Source of the DNA: Pseudomonas sp. SL4(2022)
GTDB taxonomy: Bacteria > Pseudomonadota > Gammaproteobacteria > Pseudomonadales > Pseudomonadaceae
Direction of reading: 5' to 3'
Assembly: GCF_026625725.1 (NCBI RefSeq)
Contig: NZ_CP113060.1
Location: 248,001-312,000 of the forward strand
Length of the DNA: 64,000 nucleotides
This document shows positions 36,057 through 45,338 of this stretch, piece by piece; the first letter of the stretch is position 1, and each line of letters opens with the position of its first letter. The notes beneath the pieces were generated by a model, which was given only the letters and a program-made list of their open reading frames with translations, was not told the DNA's origin and made no database searches. The position numbers and the translations under genes are program-made.

Positions 36057-38165
36057 TCAAGCAGCCTCAACCTGTACCGGAACGCCGTTCAACGCCGCAT
36101 TGCCGGACAGGGCATCGAGCTGCCGCTCATCAGTCAGGTCATTGGCGCTGGCCCCCGGTTGCTCGCTGGCAATCGCCATCTTTACGCCTGGCCGGGCATG
36201 CCCCCAACCATGTGGCAGGCTGACCACACCGGCCATCATGTCCTCACTGGCAGCCACTTCCACTTCGATGACCCCGATCCGCGAACGCACGCGCACCAAT
36301 TGGCCATCGGTGAGCCCGCGCTGACTCAAGTCCGCTGGGTGCATCAGCAGCTGATGGCGCGGCTTACCTTTAACCAAGCGGTGGTAGTTATGCATCCAGG
36401 AATTATTACTGCGCACATGCCGGCGACCAATCAGCAGCAGCTCATCCGCCTTGGCAGCTGGCTGCGCGGCAAAGCGCTGCAGATCAGCCATGATCACCGC
36501 AGGTGCCGCTTGAATCTGCTTATTGGCGGTTTTCAGACGACCGCTCAGGTTGGGTTTAAGCGCCCCTAGGTCGAGCCCATGCGGGTGCTCACGCAGCGCA
36601 ACCAACGACAGTTTATGTTCTGACTTGTCGCCGTAACTACCAAACCGCAGACCCATGTCGATCATCTGCTCGGGGGCCATGGTCGGTTTCAGCTCCACGC
36701 CCGTTTTGGCGGCAAAGGCTTTGGCCAGACCGACGAAGATTTCCCAGTCATGCAGCGCGCCTACAGGTTTGGCCAGCACAGCTTCATTGAAGCGAGTGAC
36801 ATTGCGCACCGCGAACATATTGAACGTGGTGTCGTAGTGATCATGCTCCAGCGGCCCAGTCGGCGGCAGGATCAGGTCGGCATAACGGGTGGTTTCATTG
36901 ATGTAGAAGTCGATGCTGAGCATGAATTCCAGACCATCGAGCGCCTGCTCCAGCTGCCGGCCATTGGGCGTGGACAGCACCGGGTTACCGGCTATCGTCA
37001 CCAGCGCGCGCACCTGCCCTTCGCCGGCCGTGAGCATCTCCTCGGCCAGGGCCGACACCGGCAATTCACCGCCGTACTCCGGCAAGCCGGACACCCGGCT
37101 CTGCCAGCGATTGAAGTGCCCGCCAGAGGTTGAAGCCACCAGGTCCAATGCGGGTTCGGTGCAGAGCACACCGCCGACGCGATCCAGATTGCCGGTGACC
37201 AGATTGATCAGCTGCACCAGCCACTGACACAGCGTACCAAACGCCTGAGTGGAGACACCCATGCGCCCGTAACACACCGCCGATTCGGCAGCGGCAAAGT
37301 CGCGCGCCAACTGGCGAATCGTTGGCGCCGGCACGCCGCATTGGGCGCTCATGCTTTCGGCGGTGAAACCGGCAATCGCCTGACGCACGTCATCCAGGCC
37401 ATCAACGGCCAGGTGACTGGCGCGGCCGAGGTTTTCTTCGAACAGAGTATTGAGCAGGCCAAACAGCAGGGCAGCGTCCTGCCCCGGACGAACGAACACA
37501 TGCTGGTCGGCAATCGCGGCGGTTTCGCTGCGCCGTGGATCCACTACCACCAGTTTGCCACCGCGTTTCTGGATAGCCTTCAGGCGCTTTTCCACATCCG
37601 GCACGGTCATGATGCTGCCGTTGGATGCCAGCGGGTTGCCGCCGAGGATCAACATAAAGTCGGTGTGATCGATATCTGGAATCGGAATCAGCAAGCCATG
37701 GCCGTACATCAGGTGGCTGGTCAAGTGATGCGGCAGCTGATCAACCGAGGTAGCCGAATAACGGTTACGGGTTTTCAGCAGGCCAAGGAAGTAGTTGCTG
37801 TGGGTCATCAGGCCGTAGTTGTGCACACTGGGGTTGCCCTGATACACCGCTACGGCGTTCTGCCCATGCTCGGCCTGAATCGCACTCAAACGCTCGGCCA
37901 CCAGCACGAAAGCGTCCTCCCAGCCAATGGCCTGCCATTCATCCCCCACCCGGCGCATCGGCTGACGCAAGCGGTCAGGATCATTCTGAATGTCCTGTAA
38001 GGCTACGGCCTTGGGACATATATGGCCGCGACTGAAACTGTCCAGAGCATCGCCCTTGATCGAACGGATCTGCGTGGAACCGTCGTCCTGCACTTCGGTT
38101 TCAATGCTCAGGCCACAGATGGCTTCGCACAAATGGCATGCACGATGATGAAGGGTTTTGGTCAT
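36057..38165 (-). CDS. Molybdopterin-dependent oxidoreductase, formate dehydrogenase/nitrate reductase catalytic-subunit type
   Basis: 702 residues from MTKTLHHRACHLCEAICGLS; the open frame continues upstream across argF but that part is a shadow. The N-terminal [4Fe-4S] motif is C10-x2-C13-x3-C17, with a fourth cysteine in SRGHICPKAVAL. The molybdopterin domain includes FMLILGGNPLASNGS and VVDPRRSETAAIADQHVFVR; the C-terminal domain has LLIGRRHVRSNNSWMHNY and LPHGWGHARPG. There is no Tat signal, so it is cytoplasmic. No electron-transfer partner or FdhD is adjacent. The substrate is unknown; P. aeruginosa has an oxidoreductase gene at the same place between grxD and argF. Confidence 0.85.
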   Translation of the reverse strand: MTKTLHHRACHLCEAICGLSIETEVQDDGSTQIRSIKGDALDSFSRGHICPKAVALQDIQNDPDRLRQPMRRVGDEWQAIGWEDAFVLVAERLSAIQAEHGQNAVAVYQGNPSVHNYGLMTHSNYFLGLLKTRNRYSATSVDQLPHHLTSHLMYGHGLLIPIPDIDHTDFMLILGGNPLASNGSIMTVPDVEKRLKAIQKRGGKLVVVDPRRSETAAIADQHVFVRPGQDAALLFGLLNTLFEENLGRASHLAVDGLDDVRQAIAGFTAESMSAQCGVPAPTIRQLARDFAAAESAVCYGRMGVSTQAFGTLCQWLVQLINLVTGNLDRVGGVLCTEPALDLVASTSGGHFNRWQSRVSGLPEYGGELPVSALAEEMLTAGEGQVRALVTIAGNPVLSTPNGRQLEQALDGLEFMLSIDFYINETTRYADLILPPTGPLEHDHYDTTFNMFAVRNVTRFNEAVLAKPVGALHDWEIFVGLAKAFAAKTGVELKPTMAPEQMIDMGLRFGSYGDKSEHKLSLVALREHPHGLDLGALKPNLSGRLKTANKQIQAAPAVIMADLQRFAAQPAAKADELLLIGRRHVRSNNSWMHNYHRLVKGKPRHQLLMHPADLSQRGLTDGQLVRVRSRIGVIEVEVAASEDMMAGVVSLPHGWGHARPGVKMAIASEQPGASANDLTDERQLDALSGNAALNGVPVQVEAA

Positions 38166-38332
38166 GGCCGAGCCTCTTGTTTTGATTCGATGTACGCAGC
38201 ACCGCAAAGCATGACTATGGCGACAGTTCGGAGACTGCACCAGCAGGGTTCGCTGCGTGAATTGCACAGCATCAGGTCGACCGATAGCTACGTCTCGGCG
38301 ACTGCCCCGCTCAACGGGCTCATGCAGGCAAT

Positions 38333-38360
38333 TTGCGCCTGATCGGCGTTTGCTTATAAG
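38333..38360 (+). promoter_or_regulatory. Candidate sigma-70 promoter of argF
   Basis: TTGCGC, 16 bases, TATAAG, about 115 bp upstream of argF in the 309-bp divergent gap. TCGTCGC at about 38378-38384 resembles part of an ArgR half-site. The rest of the gap (38166-38474) shows no gene, hairpin or repeat. The promoter is a weak consensus match. Confidence 0.35.
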
Positions 38361-38474
38361 ATCGCGACTTCCCCGTTTCGTCGCATTGTGCGGCCACCCA
38401 GCCGCAGGTTCTGCCGTTTCTTGCATTCCACCAGGCCATTGAACCTGCGCCCTGCTGTCAAAAGGTAGTTGATG

Positions 38475-39395
38475 ATGAGCGCAAGACACTTTCTCTCGCT
38501 GATGGATTGCACACCGGACGAACTGGTGGGGCTGATCCGACGCGGCATGGAGCTTAAGGACTTGCGTAACCGCAGCGTATTGTTCGAGCCGCTGAAGAAT
38601 CGCGTACTGGGCATGATCTTCGAGAAGGCCTCGACCCGCACCCGCCTGTCGTTCGAAGCCGGCATGATCCAGCTCGGCGGTCAGGCCATCTTCCTGTCGC
38701 CGCGTGACACGCAACTGGGCCGTGGCGAACCGATTGGCGATGCAGCCATCGTCATGTCGCGCATGCTCGATGCGGTGATGATCCGCACCTTCGCCCACAG
38801 CACCCTGACCGAATTCGCCGCCAACTCGCGCGTGCCGGTGATCAACGGCCTGTCCGATGACCTGCACCCCTGCCAGCTGCTGGCCGACATGCAAACCTAT
38901 CAGGAGCATCGCGGCAGCATCAAAGGCAAAACCGTGGCCTGGATCGGTGACGGCAACAACATGTGTAATTCCTATATAGAAGCGGCCATGCAGTTTGACT
39001 TCCAACTGCGCGTCGCTTGCCCCGAGGGCTATGAGCCGAACGCCACGTTCCTCGCTGCCGCCGGCGAGCGCGTACAGATTCTGCGTGACCCGCTTGCCGC
39101 CGTTGCCGGCGCACACCTGGTGAGCACCGATGTGTGGGCTTCGATGGGCCAGGAAGACGAAGCCGCCGAGCGCCTCAAGCTGTTCCAGCCCTACCAGGTC
39201 AACCGCGCCCTGCTGGATGCCGCCGCCGAAGACGTGCTGTTCCTGCATTGCCTACCGGCTCACCGCGGCGAGGAAATCAGCGAGGATCTGCTCGACGACC
39301 CGCGCTCGGCAGCCTGGGACCAAGCAGAAAATCGCCTGCATGTGCAGAAAGCGCTGCTCGAATTTCTGGTTGAGCCGGCGTACCACCACGCATGA
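38475..39395 (+). CDS. argF: Ornithine carbamoyltransferase, anabolic
   Basis: 306 residues from the second of two adjacent ATG codons ([11 protein letters not shown]), which matches the family N-terminus; the ATG 3 bp earlier is possible. The carbamoyl-phosphate loop is [26 protein letters not shown] and the C-terminal [10 protein letters not shown] complete the active site. The enzyme makes citrulline from ornithine and carbamoyl phosphate in arginine synthesis. The stop overlaps the next start by 4 bp, a coupling also seen in other pseudomonads. Confidence 0.97.
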   Translation: MSARHFLSLMDCTPDELVGLIRRGMELKDLRNRSVLFEPLKNRVLGMIFEKASTRTRLSFEAGMIQLGGQAIFLSPRDTQLGRGEPIGDAAIVMSRMLDAVMIRTFAHSTLTEFAANSRVPVINGLSDDLHPCQLLADMQTYQEHRGSIKGKTVAWIGDGNNMCNSYIEAAMQFDFQLRVACPEGYEPNATFLAAAGERVQILRDPLAAVAGAHLVSTDVWASMGQEDEAAERLKLFQPYQVNRALLDAAAEDVLFLHCLPAHRGEEISEDLLDDPRSAAWDQAENRLHVQKALLEFLVEPAYHHA

Positions 39396-40498
39396 GCCAA
39401 CCTCTGCTAAACCTGCGCGAGCTGAGCTGCGGCTACCCCGGACACAAGGTGGTGCAGAGCCTCAACCTGCACCTGAATGCCGGCGATATCGGCTGCCTGC
39501 TCGGCCCATCAGGCTGCGGCAAGACCACCACATTGCGCGCCATTGCCGGCTTTGAACCGGTGCTGGAAGGCGAGATCCAGCTGGCCGACCAGGTCATCTC
39601 GAAAGCCGGTTTTACCCTGGCCCCGGAGAAACGCCGGATCGGCATGGTATTCCAGGATTACGCACTGTTCCCGCACCTGAGCGTGGCCGAAAACATCGGC
39701 TTCGGCATCCGCAAGCAACCCAACCGCGAGCGGGTTACTCAGGAACTGATGGAATTGGTCAAACTCGACCATCTCGGCAAGCGCTACCCGCATGAGCTGT
39801 CCGGCGGCCAGCAGCAACGCGTGGCACTGGCACGTGCGCTGGCACCGGAACCACAATTGCTGCTGCTTGATGAGCCGTTCTCCAACCTGGATGGCGAACT
39901 GCGCCGGCGCTTGAGCCATGAGGTACGCGACATCCTCAAGGCGCGCGGCACCAGCGCAATTCTGGTGACCCACGACCAAGAGGAAGCCTTCGCCGTCAGC
40001 GATCACGTCGGCGTGTTCAAGGAAGGCAAACTTGAACAGTGGGACACGCCCTTCAATCTCTACCACGAACCACTGACCCCGTTTGTCGCCAGCTTTATCG
40101 GCCAAGGCTACTTTATTCGTGGCCAGTTGCTCAGCCCGGACTCTGTACAGACCGAACTGGGCATGATTCGTGGCAACCGTGCCTATAACTGGCCAACCGG
40201 CAGCGCGGTCGACGTACTACTACGTCCAGACGATATCGTCTATGACCCGGACAGCACGCAAAAGGCGCTGATCGTCGGCAAGACTTTCCTCGGCGCAGCG
40301 ACCTTGTATCGCCTGCAATTACCAACCGGTAGCCAACTGGAATCAATCTTCCCCAGCCACGCCGATCACTTGCCCGGCCAGCAGGTCGGCATTCGTGTGG
40401 CCGCCGACCATCTGGTGGTGTTTGCCGCACCCGGCAGCATCGCCGCCCAGGTCAACCTGGGTGAGTCGGGCGTGCGTCGCTACAGCAGCGACAGCTGA
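39392..40498 (+). CDS. ABC transporter ATP-binding protein (PotA/FbpC type)
   Basis: 368 residues. Walker A is [18 protein letters not shown] (about 36-53), the signature is [19 protein letters not shown], Walker B is [13 protein letters not shown], and the switch histidine is in [11 protein letters not shown]. The C-terminal 120 residues form a TOBE-like regulatory domain ([26 protein letters not shown]). This layout is that of importer ATPases for polyamines, iron or sulfate. No permease or binding protein is adjacent in the same orientation, so the substrate is open. Translation is coupled to argF. Confidence 0.9.
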   Translation: MSQPLLNLRELSCGYPGHKVVQSLNLHLNAGDIGCLLGPSGCGKTTTLRAIAGFEPVLEGEIQLADQVISKAGFTLAPEKRRIGMVFQDYALFPHLSVAENIGFGIRKQPNRERVTQELMELVKLDHLGKRYPHELSGGQQQRVALARALAPEPQLLLLDEPFSNLDGELRRRLSHEVRDILKARGTSAILVTHDQEEAFAVSDHVGVFKEGKLEQWDTPFNLYHEPLTPFVASFIGQGYFIRGQLLSPDSVQTELGMIRGNRAYNWPTGSAVDVLLRPDDIVYDPDSTQKALIVGKTFLGAATLYRLQLPTGSQLESIFPSHADHLPGQQVGIRVAADHLVVFAAPGSIAAQVNLGESGVRRYSSDS

Positions 40499-40499
40499 C

Positions 40500-41300
40500 T
40501 CACCCCAACAGCAACCGGCCACTGGCAATCAACAGCGCCTGGCCGGCAATCCTCACCCGCTCGCCAACCAACTCACAGTGCAACTCGCCGCCACGCGCAG
40601 AACACTGGAACGCACCGAGCCGGGTCTTGCCCAAACGCTGCGCCCAGTAGGGGGTAAGGATGCAGTGGGTCGAACCGGTTACCGGATCTTCATTGATACC
40701 GATAGACGGCGCGAAGTAACGCGAGACGAAATCATGCTGCTCACCGGGGGCGCTGACCAGCAAGCCCAACCCCGGCAACGTGGCTACAGCTGCCAGATCA
40801 GGCTGCAAAGCCCGCACTACAGCCTCGCTCGGTAGAATCGCCAGCAACTCCTGGATTCCCTGCCCCTCATGCAATGCCAACACGCTATCTACCGGCAAGC
40901 CCAGCGCCCGCTCAACGTCTGCGTGTAAGTCGCACGATTGCGCGCGGCGCACGGGGAAATCCAGTACCCGCTTGGCGCCAGCACGACTGACCCGCAGTGC
41001 GCCGGAGAGACAGGTAAAATCAAGCACATCGCCCGACTCACCGTAGACCTCGAACAGCACATGAGCAGTGGCCAGGGTGGCATGGCCACACAGCGGCACC
41101 TCTGCCGTTGGGGTAAACCAGCGGATATGCCAAGCTGCGCCTTCCTTCACCACAAAGGCGGTTTCCGCCAAGTTGTGCTCGGCGGCAATCTGCTGCATCA
41201 AGGCATCGTCAAGCCAGCTGTCCAGGCGATAAACCATCGCCGGGTTGCCGGTAAATGGTTGTGTAGCAAAGGCATCGACCTGGTGGAATTCAAGCTGCAT
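40500..41300 (-). CDS. PhzF-family isomerase/epimerase-like protein
   Basis: 266 residues from MQLEFHQVDAFATQPFTGNP; a GTG three codons earlier is also open. The PhzF fold has two similar halves, with the conserved N-terminal VDAFATQPFTGNPAMV, the catalytic-region glutamate in NLAETAFV and GHATLATAHVLF. The C-terminal half has YFAPSIGINEDPVTGSTHC. PhzF itself isomerises DHHA in phenazine synthesis, but no phz genes are nearby, so this is a YddE-type paralogue of unknown substrate. It converges with the ABC ATPase gene, with one base between stops. Confidence 0.9.
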   Translation of the reverse strand: MQLEFHQVDAFATQPFTGNPAMVYRLDSWLDDALMQQIAAEHNLAETAFVVKEGAAWHIRWFTPTAEVPLCGHATLATAHVLFEVYGESGDVLDFTCLSGALRVSRAGAKRVLDFPVRRAQSCDLHADVERALGLPVDSVLALHEGQGIQELLAILPSEAVVRALQPDLAAVATLPGLGLLVSAPGEQHDFVSRYFAPSIGINEDPVTGSTHCILTPYWAQRLGKTRLGAFQCSARGGELHCELVGERVRIAGQALLIASGRLLLG

Positions 41301-41430
41301 GGGGCGCACTCCGGATTCTTCGCACGTTAAAGCATGCCGAAAACAGGCTCCGTCTGCCCACTACAGCAGCGGCCAATTACAGCCATACAGCAGGCCATTA
41401 ACACCGAGCCTCACGACAGCCGTCCAACAG

Positions 41431-42207
41431 TCAGGGCCCCTGCACCCCATAAGCATCCAGTAAGGCCTGCAAACGGCCATTAGCGCGATAGCGCTGCACA
41501 CCCTGCTCGAAGAGCGCAACATAGCGTGGGCTGGACGCCAGCACTGGCGAAAATGCCAGGTAGATCGGCACATCCGGCACGCGGCAACCGGCCTCGCGCA
41601 ACTCGCCAGTGTGCCCCAGGCTGGCCAACATGGCTTGCATGACCCAGGCGTTTTCCAACACCACATCGACACGGCCATGGGTGAGCTTGCTGATGTTCAA
41701 CGTCAGCGCAGTGTCGCCAGCGGCAATCTGAATGCGTTCACTATCACCATGATGCAACGCAATGTAGGCATTCAATTGATCGCCATAACTGTAGTCATTG
41801 ATCACCCCGAGGCGTTGCCCGGCGAGCGAGGCAATACCGGTAAAACGCCAGTAGGACGCCTGCCGGGTGAAAAAGCAGTTCCGCGACGATGCCACAGGCG
41901 TAGCACCAAAAAGAAAGTCCGGTGCATCTTCAACGCCAGCACCGACGGCCGCATTCAACTCGCCACGCCGCACCATTTGTAAGGTACGCGCCCAGTTCAG
42001 GGCCTTGTACTGCACCTCAATGCCCGCCTCGGCAAAGATCTCTCGCGCCAGCTCAACGAAGATACCCGGCCGCTCGGATCCAGGCTGACAATTCACCGGA
42101 CACCAGATATCGCCGGCAATCACCAGCGTCTCAGCCCGCAAACAACCGGCACAGCCGAGCAGTACCAGCACACACCCACGCACAACCAGCCAGCGGCATT
42201 TCGACAT
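41431..42207 (-). CDS. Periplasmic solute-binding protein, SBP_bac_3 type
   Basis: 258 residues from MSKCRWLVVRG; a longer frame runs towards glpK and is rejected. It has an N-terminal signal sequence (hydrophobic about 8-20) with a possible lipobox (LLGC or CAGC) before ETLVIAGDIWCPVNC. The domain is the type II binding fold of amino-acid transporters (GIFVELAREIFAEAGIEVQY, RLGVINDYSYGD). It has no transporter genes beside it; solitary proteins of this type are common in Pseudomonas and their ligands are mostly unknown. Two cysteines in DIWCPVNCQPG may form a disulfide. Confidence 0.85.
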   Translation of the reverse strand: MSKCRWLVVRGCVLVLLGCAGCLRAETLVIAGDIWCPVNCQPGSERPGIFVELAREIFAEAGIEVQYKALNWARTLQMVRRGELNAAVGAGVEDAPDFLFGATPVASSRNCFFTRQASYWRFTGIASLAGQRLGVINDYSYGDQLNAYIALHHGDSERIQIAAGDTALTLNISKLTHGRVDVVLENAWVMQAMLASLGHTGELREAGCRVPDVPIYLAFSPVLASSPRYVALFEQGVQRYRANGRLQALLDAYGVQGP

Positions 42208-42251
42208 CCAAAGCCCCACGAAAGACCGGATTACTGGCAGTTTTACCACCC

Positions 42252-43739
42252 TCAGCCTTCGCTGCGCACTCTTTTCACCGCATCCAGCCAACCACCGTAG
42301 AGTTTATTGCGATGACTGTCAGCCATACGCGGCTCGAATCGTTGCTGACGATGCCAATGCCGCGCGATGCTCGCCAAATCCTTGTACAGCCCGGCTTGCA
42401 GGCCGGCCAGATAGGCCACACCGAGCGCTGTAGTCTCGGTGACTTCCGGACGCTCCACCGGCACCCCAAGGATGTCGGCGAGAAATTGCATGACCCAGTT
42501 GTTTTCCACCATGCCGCCATCGACCCGCAGTGCGCTGGGCTCAGCGGCGCCGTCCTGGCGCATGGCTTCGAGCAGGTCACGGGTCTGGTAGCACACAGAC
42601 TGCAGGCCGGCGGTGACGATTTCCTTGATCCCGGTGTCGCGAGTCAGGCCGAAAATCGCGCCACGGGCTTTCGGGTCCCAGTACGGTGCGCCCAGGCCGG
42701 TGAAAGCTGGCACCAGGTAAACACCGCAAGCATCGCCGGTCTGCTCGGCCATGGCTTCGGTATCGCGGGCATGGCTGATCAGCTTGATGCCGTCGCGCAA
42801 CCACTGCACAGCGGCGCCAGCGACGAAGATGCTGCCTTCCACCGCATAGGTGACCTGGCCATTCAGACGGTAACCGACCGTAGTGAGCAGGCGATTTTTC
42901 GAGGTGACCGGCGTACTGCCGGTGTTCTGGATCATAAAGCAGCCGGTGCCATAGGTGCTTTTGACCATACCTGGCTCGAAGCAGGCCTGGCCGATCAGGG
43001 CCGCCTGCTGATCACCGGCCATGCCCAGCACCGGAATCGCAGCACCGAGCAGGCTCGCCTCTGTACAGCCAAAATCGGCCGCGCAATCAAGCACCTCCGG
43101 CAGCAGGCTGGCGGGAATCTCGAACAGCTTGAGCAGCTCTTCATCCCACTGCTGGGTGTGGATATTGAACAGCAGGGTGCGTGAGGCGTTGCTGGCGTCA
43201 GTCTTGTGCGACTTGCCACCGGTCAGGCGCCACAGCAAAAAGGAATCCACGGTGCCAAAGCGCAGCTCGCCACGTTCGGCACGCTCACGGGCGCCCGGCA
43301 CCTTTTGTAGAATCCAGCGCAGCTTGGTGGCTGAAAAATACGGGTCGATCAACAAGCCGGTCTTGGCCGCGACCGCCGCTTCATGCCCCGCTTCTTTCAG
43401 CTCAGCGCAATAGTCGGCGGTGCGCCGATCCTGCCAGACAATCGCTGGATGAATCGGCGTACCGGTCTGCGCATCCCACACCAGAGTGGTTTCACGCTGA
43501 TTGGTAATGCCGATAGCCGCCACCTCACTGGCACTCAGACCACTCTGTTTAAGCGCCTCACGGCAGACCTTAAGAGTGCTCAGCCACAGCTCTTCGCCAT
43601 CATGCTCAACCCAGCCATCCTGCGGGAAGTACTGTTTGAACTCCTGCTGCGCGCGCGCAACGGGCAACCCTTGAGCACTGAAGACAATCGCCCGACTGCT
43701 GGTGGTGCCCTGGTCGATGGCAAGCAGGTAATGAGACAT
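42252..43739 (-). CDS. glpK: Glycerol kinase
   Basis: 495 residues from [24 protein letters not shown] kinase features include QGTTSSRA (phosphate 1), [45 protein letters not shown] and [17 protein letters not shown]. It phosphorylates glycerol to glycerol-3-phosphate, the substrate of GlpD encoded at 45339-46880. In P. aeruginosa glpK follows the facilitator glpF and reads in the same direction as glpR-glpD. Here it follows a ybaK-type gene on the opposite strand and glpF is not in the window. Confidence 0.97.
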   Translation of the reverse strand: MSHYLLAIDQGTTSSRAIVFSAQGLPVARAQQEFKQYFPQDGWVEHDGEELWLSTLKVCREALKQSGLSASEVAAIGITNQRETTLVWDAQTGTPIHPAIVWQDRRTADYCAELKEAGHEAAVAAKTGLLIDPYFSATKLRWILQKVPGARERAERGELRFGTVDSFLLWRLTGGKSHKTDASNASRTLLFNIHTQQWDEELLKLFEIPASLLPEVLDCAADFGCTEASLLGAAIPVLGMAGDQQAALIGQACFEPGMVKSTYGTGCFMIQNTGSTPVTSKNRLLTTVGYRLNGQVTYAVEGSIFVAGAAVQWLRDGIKLISHARDTEAMAEQTGDACGVYLVPAFTGLGAPYWDPKARGAIFGLTRDTGIKEIVTAGLQSVCYQTRDLLEAMRQDGAAEPSALRVDGGMVENNWVMQFLADILGVPVERPEVTETTALGVAYLAGLQAGLYKDLASIARHWHRQQRFEPRMADSHRNKLYGGWLDAVKRVRSEG

Positions 43740-43776
43740 GCAGATTTCCTTGTTTTTATAGGTTGTAGAGCGGCTG

Positions 43777-44247
43777 CTAGCCGCGACCAATAGGTGCAAA
43801 CAACGCCTGAGTCAGCTGCGCCAGCACGCTGGCCTCCAGCTGCACCTCCAGGCCGCGCCGTCCGGCGCTGACATAGATATTCGGGAAGTGCTGCGCCGAT
43901 TCGTCAATAAAGGTACGCAGGCGCTTCTTCTGCCCCAGGGGACTGATACCGCCGAGCAGGTAACCGGTAGCGCGCTGTGCTGCTGCGGGGTCGGCCATAT
44001 CGGCTTTCTTCACCCCGGCGGCCTGCGCCAGGGCTTTCAGGTCAAGCGTACCGGCTACTGGCACCACCGCCACCAGCAACTCGCCCTTTTCACTGGCGGC
44101 CAGCAGCGTCTTGAATACCTGGGCCGGCTCAAGGTTGAGCTTTTCCGCCGCTTCCAGGCCATAAGAAGCGGCTTTGGGGTCATGGTGATAACTGTGCACC
44201 TGGTGCGCAGCTTTAACCTTTTTCAGCAGATCAATGGCAGGCGTCAT
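43777..44247 (-). CDS. ybaK: YbaK/EbsC-family aminoacyl-tRNA deacylase
   Basis: 156 residues from [15 protein letters not shown]. Features are [20 protein letters not shown] near the N-terminus, the conserved lysine region [20 protein letters not shown], and the C-terminal [20 protein letters not shown]. YbaK hydrolyses Cys-tRNA(Pro) made in error by prolyl-tRNA synthetase. It starts a two-gene run with glpK (37 bp apart), divergent from glpR. The association with glycerol genes is probably positional. Confidence 0.93.
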   Translation of the reverse strand: MTPAIDLLKKVKAAHQVHSYHHDPKAASYGLEAAEKLNLEPAQVFKTLLAASEKGELLVAVVPVAGTLDLKALAQAAGVKKADMADPAAAQRATGYLLGGISPLGQKKRLRTFIDESAQHFPNIYVSAGRRGLEVQLEASVLAQLTQALFAPIGRG

Positions 44248-44248
44248 G

Positions 44249-44260
44249 TTCGAATGTGAA
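44249..44260. promoter_or_regulatory. Candidate GlpR operator, site 1
   Basis: TTCGAATGTGAA lies immediately upstream of the ybaK ATG in the divergent ybaK-glpK/glpR region. The same 12-mer with one change lies before glpD (45293-45304). The TTCG core resembles E. coli GlpR half-sites. Binding is inferred only. Confidence 0.4.
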
Positions 44261-44384
44261 AACAATCTGACAAAGTTGGCGTACCTTAGCCGAAAAAACT
44301 GTTGGGAGCAGTCTTTAACGTCGCGTGGCTGCGGCCGCAAGGTGGCCGCTCAAATTGCAGACCATAAAATCTGCGACCACAGCC

Positions 44385-44390
44385 TATAAT
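44385..44390 (+). promoter_or_regulatory. -10 element of glpR
   Basis: A perfect TATAAT lies 25 bp upstream of the glpR ATG. No good -35 hexamer is found at 16-18 bp spacing. A ribosome site GAGGAG follows at about 44404-44409. Confidence 0.45.
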
Positions 44391-44414
44391 GGCGCGCACC
44401 TCTGAGGAGTTTTC

Positions 44415-45173
44415 ATGACCCTGCCGCCCCGCCAACACGACATTCTCGAACTCGCCCGCGAACGCGGCTATGTCAGCATCGACGAGTTGGCTCAGGCGTT
44501 TGCCGTCACCCCACAGACCATTCGCCGCGACATCAATCAGCTTGCTGAACAAGGTCTGCTGCGTCGCACGCATGGCGGTGCGGCCAATGAGAGTTCCAGC
44601 ACGCAGAACACCGCCTACAGCATGCGCGCTGGACAGATGCGTGAAGAGAAGCAGCGCATCGCTGCCGCCATTGCCGCACAGATTCCCAACCACGCCTCGC
44701 TCTTCATCAACATTGGTACCACCACCGAAGCCATTGCCCGTGAGCTGCTTGGCCACAAGGGCCTGAAGATCATCACCAACAACCTGCATGTGGCGACCCA
44801 GCTCAGCGCCAAGGCCGACTTCGAAGTGTTGCTGGCCGGCGGTACGGTGCGCAGCGATGGCGGCATCGTCGGCCAGGCGGCGGTGGATTTTATCCAGCAG
44901 TTCAAGGTCGACTTCGCCCTGGTCGGCATCAGCGGCATCGATGAAGACGGCAGCCTGCTCGACTTCGATTACCAGGAAGTACGGGTCTCCCAGGCGATTA
45001 TCAGCAATGCGCGCCAGGTGTTTCTGGCCGTCGACTCCAGCAAGTTCGGCCGCAACGCCGTAGTGCGCCTGGGCTCGGTCGCCCTGGTCGATCGGGTGTT
45101 CACCGATGCCGCGCCGTCCGCTGCCATCAACCGCCTGCTCGCCGAGCACAAAGTACACCTCGACCTGGTGTAA
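44415..45173 (+). CDS. glpR: GlpR, DeoR-family repressor of glycerol metabolism
   Basis: 252 residues. The N-terminal DeoR helix-turn-helix is at about 5-57 ([40 protein letters not shown]). The C-terminal sugar-phosphate sensor domain has [16 protein letters not shown] and [17 protein letters not shown]. In the family the inducer is glycerol-3-phosphate and the targets are glpFK and glpD. It is divergent from ybaK-glpK and 165 bp upstream of glpD on the same strand. Confidence 0.95.
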   Translation: MTLPPRQHDILELARERGYVSIDELAQAFAVTPQTIRRDINQLAEQGLLRRTHGGAANESSSTQNTAYSMRAGQMREEKQRIAAAIAAQIPNHASLFINIGTTTEAIARELLGHKGLKIITNNLHVATQLSAKADFEVLLAGGTVRSDGGIVGQAAVDFIQQFKVDFALVGISGIDEDGSLLDFDYQEVRVSQAIISNARQVFLAVDSSKFGRNAVVRLGSVALVDRVFTDAAPSAAINRLLAEHKVHLDLV

Positions 45174-45292
45174 GACCGCCACCACTGGCCTGGCACCGGC
45201 TTAACCAATATCCCGCTACTGATTCCTCACAACCGCTGGGCGCGAAAGCGCACTTCGGGGTGGCGAATCCGTGGATATTCGACTAGCATATT

Positions 45293-45304
45293 TTCGAAAG
45301 TGAA
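45293..45304. promoter_or_regulatory. Candidate GlpR operator, site 2
   Basis: TTCGAAAGTGAA lies 34-46 bp upstream of the glpD ATG and matches site 1 at 11 of 12 positions. It would place GlpR over the glpD promoter. Confidence 0.4.
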
Positions 45305-45338
45305 CATTCAAAGTTCAATACTGACTTTCGGTGCCGCC

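Noticed and set aside
38166..39248. Upstream extension of the molybdopterin oxidoreductase frame (about 360 residues)
   Set aside because: It lies antisense to argF, and the real protein starts at MTKTLHHRACHLCEA with the iron-sulfur motif.
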